DNA of 64,000 nucleotides from Geobacter argillaceus (GTDB lineage: Bacteria > Desulfobacterota > Desulfuromonadia > Geobacterales > DSM-12255). The stretch covers positions 35,112 to 99,111 of the forward strand of contig NZ_VLLN01000016.1 in the NCBI RefSeq assembly GCF_007830735.1, read 5' to 3'. The stretch's first letter is position 1, and every line of letters begins with the position of its first letter. Under the pieces are notes generated by a model that saw nothing but the letters and a program-made list of their open reading frames with translations, was not told the DNA's origin and did no database searches. Made by a program: the position numbers and the translations under genes. Positions 9,813-18,912 of the stretch are shown one piece after another.

Positions 9813-10616
9813 TCAGTTGAATGAATGTTCTTCGCCGGGGAACGTCCCACCCTTCACCTCGGCGATGTAGTTCTGAACCGCGCCGGCTATCAGGGCCTGG
9901 GCATCGGCGTACCGTTTGACGAACTTGGGGGAATATTTCTCGCAGAGCCCCAGAATATCGTGGATGACCAGCACCTGGCCGTCACAGTGGGGACCGGCAC
10001 CGATGCCGATGGTGGGGATGGTGAGCTCGTTGGTGATGCGCTGGCCGAGTTTCTGGGGTATCCCCTCCAGAACCACGGCAAAGGCACCGGCCTCCTGAAC
10101 CGCCACGGCATCCTCCAGGAGCCGGCTGGCCTGCTCCTCTTTTTTACCCTGGACCCGATAGCCGCCCATCCGGTGAATCGACTGCGGGGTAAGTCCGATG
10201 TGGGCCATGACCGGAATATCCATGGCCACGATGGCCCGGATGGTCTCGGCCATATTGGCGCCCCCCTCGATCTTGACCGCTGCGGCCCCGCCGTCCTTGA
10301 TCAGGCGACCGGCATTGATGCGGGCCTCGCGCAGGTCGGTCTGATAGGAAAGAAACGGCATATCGGCAACCACCAGGGCCTTCGGTTCAGCCCGTACCAC
10401 GGCCCGCGTATGGTAGATCATCTCCTCCATGGTGACCGGCAGGGTATTCTCGTAACCCGATACTACGACGCCCAATGAATCACCGATCAGCATCACGTCG
10501 ATGCCGCAGTGATCCATGATCCGGGCCGTTGGGTAGTCATAGCAGGTGAGGACGGAGATCTTCTCGCCGTCCGCCTTCATCTTCTGAATATCAAGAACCG
10601 TCGTTCGTTTATTCAC
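9813..10616 (-). CDS. panB: 3-methyl-2-oxobutanoate hydroxymethyltransferase
   Basis: 267 residues. First committed step of pantothenate synthesis: transfers a hydroxymethyl group from methylene-tetrahydrofolate to ketoisovalerate. Motifs: [44 protein letters not shown], and [17 protein letters not shown]. The start is GTG 10616, preceded by GGGGAGCAGG. It is the first gene of the pan operon; a structured leader lies upstream. Confidence 0.97.
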   Translation of the reverse strand: MNKRTTVLDIQKMKADGEKISVLTCYDYPTARIMDHCGIDVMLIGDSLGVVVSGYENTLPVTMEEMIYHTRAVVRAEPKALVVADMPFLSYQTDLREARINAGRLIKDGGAAAVKIEGGANMAETIRAIVAMDIPVMAHIGLTPQSIHRMGGYRVQGKKEEQASRLLEDAVAVQEAGAFAVVLEGIPQKLGQRITNELTIPTIGIGAGPHCDGQVLVIHDILGLCEKYSPKFVKRYADAQALIAGAVQNYIAEVKGGTFPGEEHSFN

Positions 10617-10641
10617 GTTACCTGCTCCCCAAAATGGTATA

Positions 10642-10667
10642 GGCGCCTTCCCGAACGGAAAGACGCC
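10642..10667 (-). promoter_or_regulatory. Leader hairpin upstream of panB
   Basis: On the minus strand GGCGTCTTTCC - GTTC - GGGAAGGCGCC can form an 11-bp stem with two G-T pairs, ending about 25 bases before the panB start. A second small hairpin (CGGGTTACCCG, about 10681-10691) lies just upstream. The 240-base gap between the chemoreceptor gene and panB holds no coding frame. It could be the terminator of the upstream gene, an attenuator, or part of an unclassified leader; no U-run follows. Confidence 0.35.
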
Positions 10668-10856
10668 TTATGACCTGACACGGGTAACCCGCGAAGTTGT
10701 CGTGGTGACTTTTCCGTCCCGGCTTCATCACGAAATCCAGGCGGTATGTAGTGTATGTCCATCCGTGCAGTTGTGGCTCCACTCTTACGTAGCAGGCCCT
10801 GTCACGCGATGGACATTAACTATCACGATAAAACAACGGTTGTCTACACTTTTATT

Positions 10857-12848
10857 CTACACGGAAACCTTCCGGATCATCTCCAGTTCCTTCACCACCG
10901 TGGCCCCTTCCTGCTGGCGCTTCTCCAGGCTGGTAAAGATATTATCCACCACGCCCCCCACCGCGTCCACGGTCCGCTTGCTCTCGGTACCACTTTCCAC
11001 CTGGCGGGCAGTGGCAGCCACCACCCCCTGAACCATCAACTTGATGTTATCCACGGCCAGGGCGATGTTTCTGGCGGAGTTCGCCTGTTCCTTGGAGACG
11101 TTGAACAGTTGCGAGGTCATGGAACTCACGTCTTCCATGGACTGGGTGACCAACTGCACGCTCGTCGCCTGCTCCTCGGTTGCCATCTTGATCTCTTCGG
11201 TCATCTCCATCGCCTCTGAGGCACTGTCGATGATGGCCTGCAGGGCTGCTCCGGTTTCGCTGCCGTGATGAACCCCTTTTTGTACCAGATCCTTGGTCAG
11301 TGTGATGTTACTGGAGGCATTCTTGGATTCGGTCATGATCTCGTCGATGATGTCGGTGATTTCACCGGTCGACAGGCCGGTTTGGAGGGAGAGGTTGCGG
11401 ATTTCATCCGCCACGACACCGAAGCTCTTGCCGTACTCACCGGCCTGGGCAGCAATTATGGACGCATTCAGTGCCAGGAGGTTGGTCCGCTTGGTAATAT
11501 CGTTGATGACGTTGACTATGCTCTCGATCCGGCTGCTGTTTTCGCTCAGCCGCTTGATCCCGTTATAGGAGAGGTCGACGGCATGCTGTATATCGGCCAG
11601 GGCCTTTACCGTCTCATCAACGACCCTCCGCCCTTCGTCTGCCCGCTCCTTGACCTGGCGGGAGAGATGATGGGAAACAGCTGTATTCTGCTCGACATTC
11701 TTGAGAGATGCGTTGATCTCCTCCATGGCTGCCGCAGCCTTGTATGACGTTTCCGTCAGGCCATCGAGATTATGGGTCACCTGCTCGATGGCCTGGTAGA
11801 TTTCTCCGGTCGCGGTGCTGGTCTCCTCAACCGAACGCATGACTCCCTCTGCAGCCTCTGCTATATGGGACGAATTCTCGTTAACCGAATCGACCGCAGC
11901 TTTCATGTTGAAGATATGGCGGATGCAGTCGGGCTGGGTCTTGAGGATTTCCGAAAAAGAGCGGTCCAGTTCACGAATAAGGGTGTCGATGGCCATGAGG
12001 AGGTTGATCTTATTGATGGCCGAAGCCACCTGATCGGCAAAAAGCTTGATTGTGTCAACGTCGGTGTCATTCAAACGGCGATGGCTGAACTTGTTGTCTA
12101 TGCCGAAGATACCAACCGACTCCCCTTTCACGACTATTGGACAGACGACAAAACTCGACGAGCGAAGCGGCGCTATGTCACGGCATGGAGGCTGCATCTG
12201 AAACTCTTCCGACATTGTCGCTATATCGTCCACCAGATAGATTCGTTTGTCCTGGAAGCACTTGAAAAGCACGCCGCTGCGTGCATCCAGCGGGATGCTC
12301 ACCCCCCGGATGTCGAAGTCATCACTCCCGGTGGCCGTGACAAAGGAGAGTGATGACCGCTCCTTGTCCGCCATGAAGATATTCACCCGTTCATAGCCAA
12401 GGACGTCATGCAGTCCCTCGGCGCAGAGATACAGCACCTCGTCAAGGTCAACCGATTTCTGGATCTTGCTGCTGATCAGGTGAAAGTTTTTAATGTTATT
12501 GTCGAGCACCCGGTAGCGGTTTTCGAACAGTTCCTTCTGGGTCGCGACCTCGCGGTGAAGAGTGTCCAGCTCGCTGGCCCTGATCGTCAGTTCGTCGCTC
12601 GCCTTACCGATAAAATACCCCAAGACCCCCATCACGACAGCGGTCCCGACCCCCATGTAGCTATACAGGACAACGTTGTAAGCGTTCTTCGTAAAATCGG
12701 AAATAATCTGCCCATAAATAGGCAGGGACGAATCATAGAAGAAGATCAAACGGATTACCGTCCATGCCACCGGCGCGCCGACTCCAAGGACGATCCCCAG
12801 GATGGCATAGAGGAACTTATGATTTACACTAACCGAATCGCTCTTCAA
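10857..12848 (-). CDS. GAF-domain methyl-accepting chemotaxis-like transducer
   Basis: About 663 residues. Two hydrophobic segments (about 12-32 and 58-80) flank a short loop. They are followed by a coiled coil, a GAF domain (about 125-285) with [16 protein letters not shown], and a long helical signalling domain whose hairpin tip is [20 protein letters not shown], the conserved MCP tip. The unusual TTG start at 12848 is chosen because GGAGG is suitably spaced upstream; the frame is open to 12899. There is no sizeable periplasmic domain, so the signal is probably cytoplasmic or ligand-bound at the GAF. No che genes are nearby, so it may act with a distant chemosensory pathway. Confidence 0.85.
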   Translation of the reverse strand: MKSDSVSVNHKFLYAILGIVLGVGAPVAWTVIRLIFFYDSSLPIYGQIISDFTKNAYNVVLYSYMGVGTAVVMGVLGYFIGKASDELTIRASELDTLHREVATQKELFENRYRVLDNNIKNFHLISSKIQKSVDLDEVLYLCAEGLHDVLGYERVNIFMADKERSSLSFVTATGSDDFDIRGVSIPLDARSGVLFKCFQDKRIYLVDDIATMSEEFQMQPPCRDIAPLRSSSFVVCPIVVKGESVGIFGIDNKFSHRRLNDTDVDTIKLFADQVASAINKINLLMAIDTLIRELDRSFSEILKTQPDCIRHIFNMKAAVDSVNENSSHIAEAAEGVMRSVEETSTATGEIYQAIEQVTHNLDGLTETSYKAAAAMEEINASLKNVEQNTAVSHHLSRQVKERADEGRRVVDETVKALADIQHAVDLSYNGIKRLSENSSRIESIVNVINDITKRTNLLALNASIIAAQAGEYGKSFGVVADEIRNLSLQTGLSTGEITDIIDEIMTESKNASSNITLTKDLVQKGVHHGSETGAALQAIIDSASEAMEMTEEIKMATEEQATSVQLVTQSMEDVSSMTSQLFNVSKEQANSARNIALAVDNIKLMVQGVVAATARQVESGTESKRTVDAVGGVVDNIFTSLEKRQQEGATVVKELEMIRKVSV

Positions 12849-13012
12849 AGGAACACCCTCCGCTTTTTTGAACGGCTGCCAGCGTCTCTGCCGCCTCACA
12901 CCCGGCCATCTGGCCGGTTATGAAAAAAACCCAATTGATGTACTCTATGTCAGCCGGTAGATCTTGTCAATCAGCCGGTTACAATTCCGACCCGCATCAA
13001 AAATCAGTACCA

Positions 13013-14104
13013 CTAACGCCCCAACATGATCCCCAACTGCTCGGCGTAGCGCACCATCTGCCCGTGCGGATTGACCAGCTTGAGCCGGCGGACAGCCTTT
13101 TCAATGGCAACCGAGCGGATTTCCCGCCCTTTGAGACAGGCCATTTGGCCGAAGTCACCTTGAGCGATCAGTTCGACGGCCTTGACGCCGAACATGCTGC
13201 CGAGACAACGATCAAAGGTCGAGGGTGAGCCCCCCCGCTGCAGGTGGCCCAAAACTGTCACCCTGGTATCCATCTCCAGGCAGGAAGCGATCTCTCGGGC
13301 CACGTAATCGCCGATTCCGCCGAGGCGTTCCACCGCTCCCCCTTCTCTGCCGGGGACCTTCACTACCCGCGACCCCTTTTTCGGATACGCCCCTTCCGCA
13401 GCCACCACAATGCTGAAACGGCTCCCCCGCTGTCGTCGTTCATCAATTGAGCGGCAGATGTCAGGTATACGGAACGGTATCTCGGGAATCAAAATGACAT
13501 CCGCGCCACCGGAAATCCCGGACTCCAGCGCAATCCAACCGGCATAGCGTCCCATCACCTCCAGAATCATTACCCGATGATGGCTTTCCGCCGTGGAATG
13601 GAGCTTGTCCAGGGCATCCGTTGCCGTCTCCAGGGCGGTATTGTAGCCGAAGGTAACGTCGGTCTCCATCAGATCGTTATCGATTGTCTTGGGAACGGCG
13701 ACTATCTTCACCCCTTTCCTGGCCAGTTGCAGGCCGATATTGAGTGAGCCGTCGCCGCCAACCACTACCAGGGCGTCGATACCCAGCAAACGGATATTTT
13801 CCACCACCCGGTCGGAGATGTCCACCACCTCTGTCCTGCCATTCCGTTCCACCGGGTGGGAAAAGGGGTTACCCCGGTTCGTGGAACCGAGAATCGTCCC
13901 CCCCCGGGGGAGGATTCCCCTGACCGTTTCCGGACAAAGGGGACGACACTTTTCGGCAGGACTGAGCAGACCGTCAAAACCGTCCTCGATCCCGACCACC
14001 TCCCAGCCGTAACGGATGGTCGCCCCCTTGACCACCGCCCTGATGACGGCATTGAGACCGGGGCAATCCCCCCCGCCCGTCAGTATGCCAATCCTCTTGC
14101 CCAT
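13013..14104 (-). CDS. pfkA: 6-phosphofructokinase
   Basis: 363 residues from ATG 14104, which has GGAGGGG just upstream. Motifs: GILTGGGDCPGLNAVIR, VVGGDGSLN, PKTIDNDLMETDVTFGYNTA and VMGRYAGWIALESG. GGDGS predicts ATP as phosphoryl donor (PPi enzymes usually carry GGDDT), while Lys in PKTIDND, rather than Gly, is typical of the mixed ATP/PPi clade. ATP dependence is therefore likely but not certain. It is transcribed alone and divergently from the moxR cluster. Confidence 0.92.
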   Translation of the reverse strand: MGKRIGILTGGGDCPGLNAVIRAVVKGATIRYGWEVVGIEDGFDGLLSPAEKCRPLCPETVRGILPRGGTILGSTNRGNPFSHPVERNGRTEVVDISDRVVENIRLLGIDALVVVGGDGSLNIGLQLARKGVKIVAVPKTIDNDLMETDVTFGYNTALETATDALDKLHSTAESHHRVMILEVMGRYAGWIALESGISGGADVILIPEIPFRIPDICRSIDERRQRGSRFSIVVAAEGAYPKKGSRVVKVPGREGGAVERLGGIGDYVAREIASCLEMDTRVTVLGHLQRGGSPSTFDRCLGSMFGVKAVELIAQGDFGQMACLKGREIRSVAIEKAVRRLKLVNPHGQMVRYAEQLGIMLGR

Positions 14105-14278
14105 ATCCCCTCCGGAATATTCCATTAACGCTCATCACACATTGCCGAGACCGTCTATTCACCTGTCGACCATCCCCCTTTCAAACTTTAGAATCCACAC
14201 GCGGATCGACCGATTTACTATAACGCCTATGACCTGATCTGCAACGCCCGTTACTTGCGATCCGGCAAGGTCTCGGGT

Positions 14279-14494
14279 ATGTTTAAAATGTTTAATCACC
14301 TCACTGGGGTAAGGAACGTGACCGGCAGTCATCACAAAGTTGTTGCCCTGATCGCATCGGCCGCCACGCAGCAGATATCGAGCTCCATTGCCGCCATCAC
14401 CGATACCACAGATCCGGATTCGACCATGGAACGGCTCGACGCCGAAGCCGAATTACTCCGGCAGAAGCTTGCCCGCTTCAAGACGGAAGCGTAA
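14279..14494 (+). CDS. Small hypothetical protein, first gene of moxR cluster
   Basis: 71 residues from ATG 14279, with AAGG eight bases upstream; GTG 14318 is an alternative. The sequence has a short Ala/Ser-rich helix (VALIASAATQQISSSI) and an acidic, charged C-terminal coiled coil (MERLDAEAELLRQKLARF). It ends 11 bases before moxR in the same direction, which suggests co-expression. I recognise no family. Confidence 0.55.
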   Translation: MFKMFNHLTGVRNVTGSHHKVVALIASAATQQISSSIAAITDTTDPDSTMERLDAEAELLRQKLARFKTEA

Positions 14495-14505
14495 ACGAGG
14501 TACCA

Positions 14506-15444
14506 ATGCCCCTCTCCGGACGACATGAACTCCTGCAGGCCATTCAGCAGCTGACCCGGAAGCACCTCCATGGCAAGGAGCGGCCCTTGCGCCTCGCCAT
14601 GGTGGCACTCCTGAGCGGCGGTCATATCCTGTTGGAAGATATCCCCGGCCTCGGCAAGACCACCATGGCTCTGGCCCTGGCCAACGCCCTGGGGCTCACC
14701 TTTGGCAGGATTCAGTGCACCAGCGACCTCCTCCCCTCCGATATCACCGGCCTGTCGGTGTTCAACCGGGAAACCAGCGCGTTCACCTTTGTCAGAGGTC
14801 CGATCTTCAGCCATATCCTTTTGATCGACGAGGTGAACCGGGCCATGCCCAAGACCCAGAGTGCCCTCCTGGAGGCGATGGAGGAACGGCAGGTAACCGT
14901 GGAAGGGACCACCTACCCCCTGCCCGAACCGTTCCTGGTCATTGCCACCCAGAATCCGACCGAACAGGTCGGCACCTATCCGCTGCCCGAATCCCAGATG
15001 GACCGGTTCCTGGTGAGAACCGGCATGGGGTACCCCCCGCCGGACGTGGAAAAGGAGATCATTCAATCCGGCAGCATCAGGGAAACCCTGCGCCACATCC
15101 CCACCATGGTCACGGCCGCCGAGATCCTGGCAGCCCGGGCAGCCGTGGCCGGCATCACCATTGCCCCAACCGTGGTAGACTACATTTACCGTGTCGTTGC
15201 CGCCACCCGCGAGCACCCGCAGGTGCAGACCGGCATCTCCACCCGCGGCGCCATCAACCTGGCCGAAGCGGCCAAGGTCCGGGCCTACCTGGCGGGAAGG
15301 GAGTTCGTCATCCCGGAAGACGTGCAGGAGATGGTGGTGCCGGTTTCGGCCCACCGCCTGGTACTCGGGGGAGAGCTGGAAAACCCTGACAAGGAGCAGT
15401 TACTACGCGCAATCGTCGCCACCATACCGGTTCCCCGGTCATAG
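14506..15444 (+). CDS. MoxR-family AAA+ ATPase
   Basis: 312 residues. Walker A in LEDIPGLGKTTMALALA, Walker B in HILLIDEVNRA, sensor 1 in FLVIATQNPTEQ, and sensor 2/arginine region YPLPESQMDRFL. MoxR ATPases act as chaperones for assembling or metal-loading enzyme complexes. The next genes, DUF58 and a TgpA-type transglutaminase, are the classical partners of this ATPase, so it belongs to the MoxR-DUF58-TgpA module. Confidence 0.95.
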   Translation: MPLSGRHELLQAIQQLTRKHLHGKERPLRLAMVALLSGGHILLEDIPGLGKTTMALALANALGLTFGRIQCTSDLLPSDITGLSVFNRETSAFTFVRGPIFSHILLIDEVNRAMPKTQSALLEAMEERQVTVEGTTYPLPEPFLVIATQNPTEQVGTYPLPESQMDRFLVRTGMGYPPPDVEKEIIQSGSIRETLRHIPTMVTAAEILAARAAVAGITIAPTVVDYIYRVVAATREHPQVQTGISTRGAINLAEAAKVRAYLAGREFVIPEDVQEMVVPVSAHRLVLGGELENPDKEQLLRAIVATIPVPRS

Positions 15445-15476
15445 CCATAACCCGTGCGGGCGGTTTTTTCGTCGCA

Positions 15477-16307
15477 ATGACCTTACTGCTGGGGTTTGCC
15501 GCCGTCAATACCGGCAACAACCTCCTCTTTCTGATCGTCTCCGCCATGCTCGGCTTCATGGCCACCAGCGGCGTTCTGGGATGGCTGAACATCCGCGGCA
15601 TCGAGGCACGCCTCACGCTCCCCCGGGAGATCTATTGCGCCACCCCCTGTACCGCCACCCTGGACCTGACCAGCCGACGCCTGCTCCTCCCCTCGTTTAT
15701 CCTCAGGGTATCGGTCATGTCCGGCACCGGGACCCTGCTGGCCCTTCCCCGGCACGCTACGTCCCGGCTCGCCATCCCGCTCGTCTTTCCGGCACGCGGC
15801 AAGGGGAGCATCGACCACCTGCAGTTGGCTTCTCGCTTCCCGGTCGGCTTCTTTGTCCGTTCCCGGCCGGTCCCACTCATGACCCCGTACCTGGTCTTTC
15901 CCGCACCAATCAAGTACCCACTCCCGAGCAGCGGCGACGAACAGGGGTACCGCGGCGAGCACCGGACCGCCAGCCGCGGCTCAAACGGCGACCTTGAGCG
16001 GATCGGCGACTACAGCGGCCGGGAACCGCTCAAGCTGATCCACTGGCGCCTTTCCGCCCGTCACGGGAGCCTGAAGGTGAAGGAATTCGCCGCCACCGGC
16101 GCCGATCCGCTCACGCTCGATCTGAAACAACTCCCGGTCGAAACCAGGGAGGAGATCCTCGGCCGAGCCGTCTACCTGGTGAATCGACTGATACGGGCAC
16201 ACCGCCCCATCGGCCTGACGCTGCCCCACAGGGTGATCCCACCGGCAGCGGACCAGGCCCATCGTTTACGGCTACTACGGGAGCTGGCGCTCTATGGTAC
16301 GGATTGA
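15477..16307 (+). CDS. DUF58 (vWA-like) membrane protein
   Basis: 276 residues from ATG 15477. An N-terminal hydrophobic hairpin (1-40) is followed by a soluble domain with the DUF58 signature RIGDYSGREPLKLIHWRLSA (about 180-199). Translating upstream in the same frame gives ITRAGGFFVA at 15447-15476, which resembles the usual N-terminal sequence of this family before the first membrane helix. No ATG, GTG or TTG lies there, and there is no clear ribosome site for ATG 15477. The true start may be non-canonical, or the first codons may have been lost. It overlaps the next gene by 14 bases. Confidence 0.85.
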   Translation: MTLLLGFAAVNTGNNLLFLIVSAMLGFMATSGVLGWLNIRGIEARLTLPREIYCATPCTATLDLTSRRLLLPSFILRVSVMSGTGTLLALPRHATSRLAIPLVFPARGKGSIDHLQLASRFPVGFFVRSRPVPLMTPYLVFPAPIKYPLPSSGDEQGYRGEHRTASRGSNGDLERIGDYSGREPLKLIHWRLSARHGSLKVKEFAATGADPLTLDLKQLPVETREEILGRAVYLVNRLIRAHRPIGLTLPHRVIPPAADQAHRLRLLRELALYGTD

Positions 16308-18228
16308 GACCATCCTCCAGTTCCTGATTGCCGGTGTCGCCCTCCTGGGCTTCATCCCGCTCGCGCCGTGGCTCGATCGCCTGCCCATGGTTCTCGTCCC
16401 CTTCGCCCTTGTCTGGGGACTCTATGCGCACCGATGGGGAAAGCCCATTCCCGGCCGCATGGCAACCCCGCTCGCCATCATCATCTTTTTCCTCTATGCA
16501 ATCAGGGTGAGCCCGACCAACCTGGTGGCACCGGCCGCCAACCTGCTGGCACTGCTCCTGGCCGTACGCCTGGCCACCCCGCGATCGGCGCGGCACCATC
16601 TGCAGATCATTGCCCTGGCCATCTTCTGTCTGGCCGCCTCCTCCCTCTTCAGCCTCGATGCCACATTCCTGGTCTGCCTGGTGCTCCAGCTGATCCTGGC
16701 AGCCGTCTCCCTGGTGTTCCTGACCGTGGCCGACACGGCATCCGATACCGCGTTCGGCCCCGGTCAGCTCCGCACCCTCATTGCCTCGGCCCTGGTACTG
16801 CCCCTGGCCACGGCACCGCTCATGGCCCTGTTCTTCCTCATCCTCCCCAGGACCCAGTTCCCGCTCTGGAACGCCCTGGCCGGCGCATCAGCCGGAGCGA
16901 CCACGGGGCTCAGCGAGCATATCGCCCCCGGTTCGAGCGCCACCATCGCCGAAAACCGGGTAGTCGCCTTCCGGGCCGCCATGCCGGCACAGGACCCCGA
17001 ACGGCTCTACTGGCGCGGCATCGTACTGAACAGCTTCGACGGCACCGCCTGGGTACGCAAGTCCCCGCCACCGGAAATGCCGGCCATCCCGGCACCGGGA
17101 AGCATTACCCAGGAGATCTACCTCGAAGGGATACGCTCCCCGGTCCTGCCGACCCTGAATATCCCACGGCAACTGACCGGCATGCGGGTGCAGGCCTCGC
17201 CGGACCTGGTCTTCCGCCCCGCCGCAGCCGGCCGGGGAACACTCCGCTACAGCGTCACGTCGGTCCTGCTGGATGCGGTTGCGGTGCCCCGGGGCATCGA
17301 CCGGACGTTCTATCGCCAGCTCCCCCCTGCCCTGCCCCCACGGCTCAAAGAAACCGGCAGGCGGATCGCTCGTGAGGCAACCGGGGACGAGCACGCCCTG
17401 GCACTGGTGGAGCAGTTCTTCAGGCAGCAAAAGATCAGCTACGGCACCACCGGACTCCCCACCGGGCCGACTGCCCTGGATCTCTTCCTCTTTGAAAAGC
17501 GAACGGGGCACTGCGAGTTCTTTGCCACCTCCTGCGCCCTGCTCCTGCGGCAGGCAGGGGTACCGGCCCGGCTGGTGGGCGGTTATCTGGGAGGCACCTA
17601 CAACGACCTCGGCCAATACTACGTGGTAACCGAGGACCGGGCGCACGTCTGGGTGGAGCTGTTCATCGAGGGACGCGGCTGGGTGACCGTTGACCCGAGC
17701 CGCTGGGCGGTCAACTTCACCCAGGCACGGATCGCTCCTCCCCCGGGGTTCCTGAAACGGATCGCCCTGATCCTGGACACCGGCAGCTACTACTGGAACG
17801 TGACGGTCATCAACTACGACCTGGAGCGGCAATTCTCCACGGCCAACCGTCTGGTCACCATGTCGCGTGGCCTTCGTCTCACCGGTCCGGGCAGATGGAT
17901 CTGGCCGGTGCTTTTGTCAGGAGCGACACTGCTCCTGATGCCGTTTCTCACGAGGCAGTACCGGACCAGCCGCGAGGAACGCCTGGTGCGCAAGGTCCTA
18001 GCCCGGGTCCGGCGGGTCTACGGTATCGTCCCGACCCCGGACACCGGGCTCCATGCCCTAGCCGGAGAGTTCAACGACCCGGCCCTGTGCGAACTGGTGG
18101 AGCGCTACGGCGCCATCGTCTTCCAGGGCCGCCGGTTAAACCGCCGGGAAGCATCACGCCTGCGACAGCTCTGCCGACAGATCGGCAGACGAAAAAAGGG
18201 GTTGCAGAGTAACGAGGAGTGTGATTAA
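16294..18228 (+). CDS. TgpA-type transglutaminase-like membrane protein
   Basis: 644 residues. About five hydrophobic helices occupy residues 1-200 (DUF3488 region). A periplasmic transglutaminase core follows, with Cys in GHCEFFATSCALLLRQAG, His in EDRAHVWVELF and Asp in GWVTVDPSRW. One more helix (about 540-560) precedes a DUF4129-like cytoplasmic tail. Complete catalytic triad. This is the third gene of the MoxR-DUF58-TgpA module, whose function in other bacteria is poorly defined but tied to envelope integrity. Confidence 0.92.
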   Translation: MVRIETILQFLIAGVALLGFIPLAPWLDRLPMVLVPFALVWGLYAHRWGKPIPGRMATPLAIIIFFLYAIRVSPTNLVAPAANLLALLLAVRLATPRSARHHLQIIALAIFCLAASSLFSLDATFLVCLVLQLILAAVSLVFLTVADTASDTAFGPGQLRTLIASALVLPLATAPLMALFFLILPRTQFPLWNALAGASAGATTGLSEHIAPGSSATIAENRVVAFRAAMPAQDPERLYWRGIVLNSFDGTAWVRKSPPPEMPAIPAPGSITQEIYLEGIRSPVLPTLNIPRQLTGMRVQASPDLVFRPAAAGRGTLRYSVTSVLLDAVAVPRGIDRTFYRQLPPALPPRLKETGRRIAREATGDEHALALVEQFFRQQKISYGTTGLPTGPTALDLFLFEKRTGHCEFFATSCALLLRQAGVPARLVGGYLGGTYNDLGQYYVVTEDRAHVWVELFIEGRGWVTVDPSRWAVNFTQARIAPPPGFLKRIALILDTGSYYWNVTVINYDLERQFSTANRLVTMSRGLRLTGPGRWIWPVLLSGATLLLMPFLTRQYRTSREERLVRKVLARVRRVYGIVPTPDTGLHALAGEFNDPALCELVERYGAIVFQGRRLNRREASRLRQLCRQIGRRKKGLQSNEECD

Positions 18229-18267
18229 TGGTGGCTGTTACCACCATTCACGTCGAAGGAGAACCCC

Positions 18268-18816
18268 ATGATCAAGCGATTCAAGGGTATCGCGCCAGCC
18301 ATCGACCCGACCGCATTCATTGCCGAAACGGCCGTCATCATCGGCGACGTCACCATCGGCCCCGAAAGCAGCATCTGGTATAACGTCGTGGTCCGGGGGG
18401 ATGTCAATCATATCAGAATCGGCAGCAGGACCAACATCCAGGACCTGACCATGCTGCACGTGACCCACCGGAAACATGCCGACGATCCGGGGGCGCCCCT
18501 CGTCATCGGCAACAACGTAACCGTTGGCCACAGTGTCACCCTGCACGGCTGCACCATCGAGGACGGCGCCTTTATCGGCATGCAGGCCATCGTCATGGAC
18601 AAGGTAGTCGTCGGCACCGGGGCACTGGTGGGGGCACGGGCACTGGTAACCGAGGGGACGGTCATTCCTCCGCACACCCTCTGGGTCGGGGCACCGGCTC
18701 AATACAAGCGGGACCTGAATCCGGATGAACGGGCCTGGCTGGAGCGCTCGGCCGGCAACTACGTCGCGTATTCACGGGAGTTCCTGGAGGACGGGGAACC
18801 GACCCGAATCCCTTGA
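18268..18816 (+). CDS. Gamma-carbonic anhydrase-like hexapeptide protein
   Basis: 182 residues of left-handed beta-helix repeats ([IV]-G-x-x-x-x), beginning FIAETAVIIGDVTIGPESSIW and running through GNNVTVGHSVTLHGC and GTGALVGARALV. Three candidate zinc His residues are visible (HVTH and VGHSVTLHG). Length and opening match the YrdA/CaiE/gamma-CA group. A strong site (GAAGGAGAA) precedes ATG 18268. Whether it hydrates CO2 cannot be told, since many homologues show no detected activity. Confidence 0.88.
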   Translation: MIKRFKGIAPAIDPTAFIAETAVIIGDVTIGPESSIWYNVVVRGDVNHIRIGSRTNIQDLTMLHVTHRKHADDPGAPLVIGNNVTVGHSVTLHGCTIEDGAFIGMQAIVMDKVVVGTGALVGARALVTEGTVIPPHTLWVGAPAQYKRDLNPDERAWLERSAGNYVAYSREFLEDGEPTRIP

Positions 18817-18912
18817 CAGCCTGCCGTCTTTCCATTACGTTACACACGCAAATCATTCCCAACCAGTTCGGGGATTCCGGCATATCAAATCCCCCTCCGT
18901 ACGAGCCTGTCC

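Noticed and set aside
10620..10856. Possible cyclic-dinucleotide (GEMM) riboswitch before panB
   Set aside because: Some GGGACG and GGGTTACCC pieces are present, but not in the order or spacing of the known motif; only a leader hairpin is reported.
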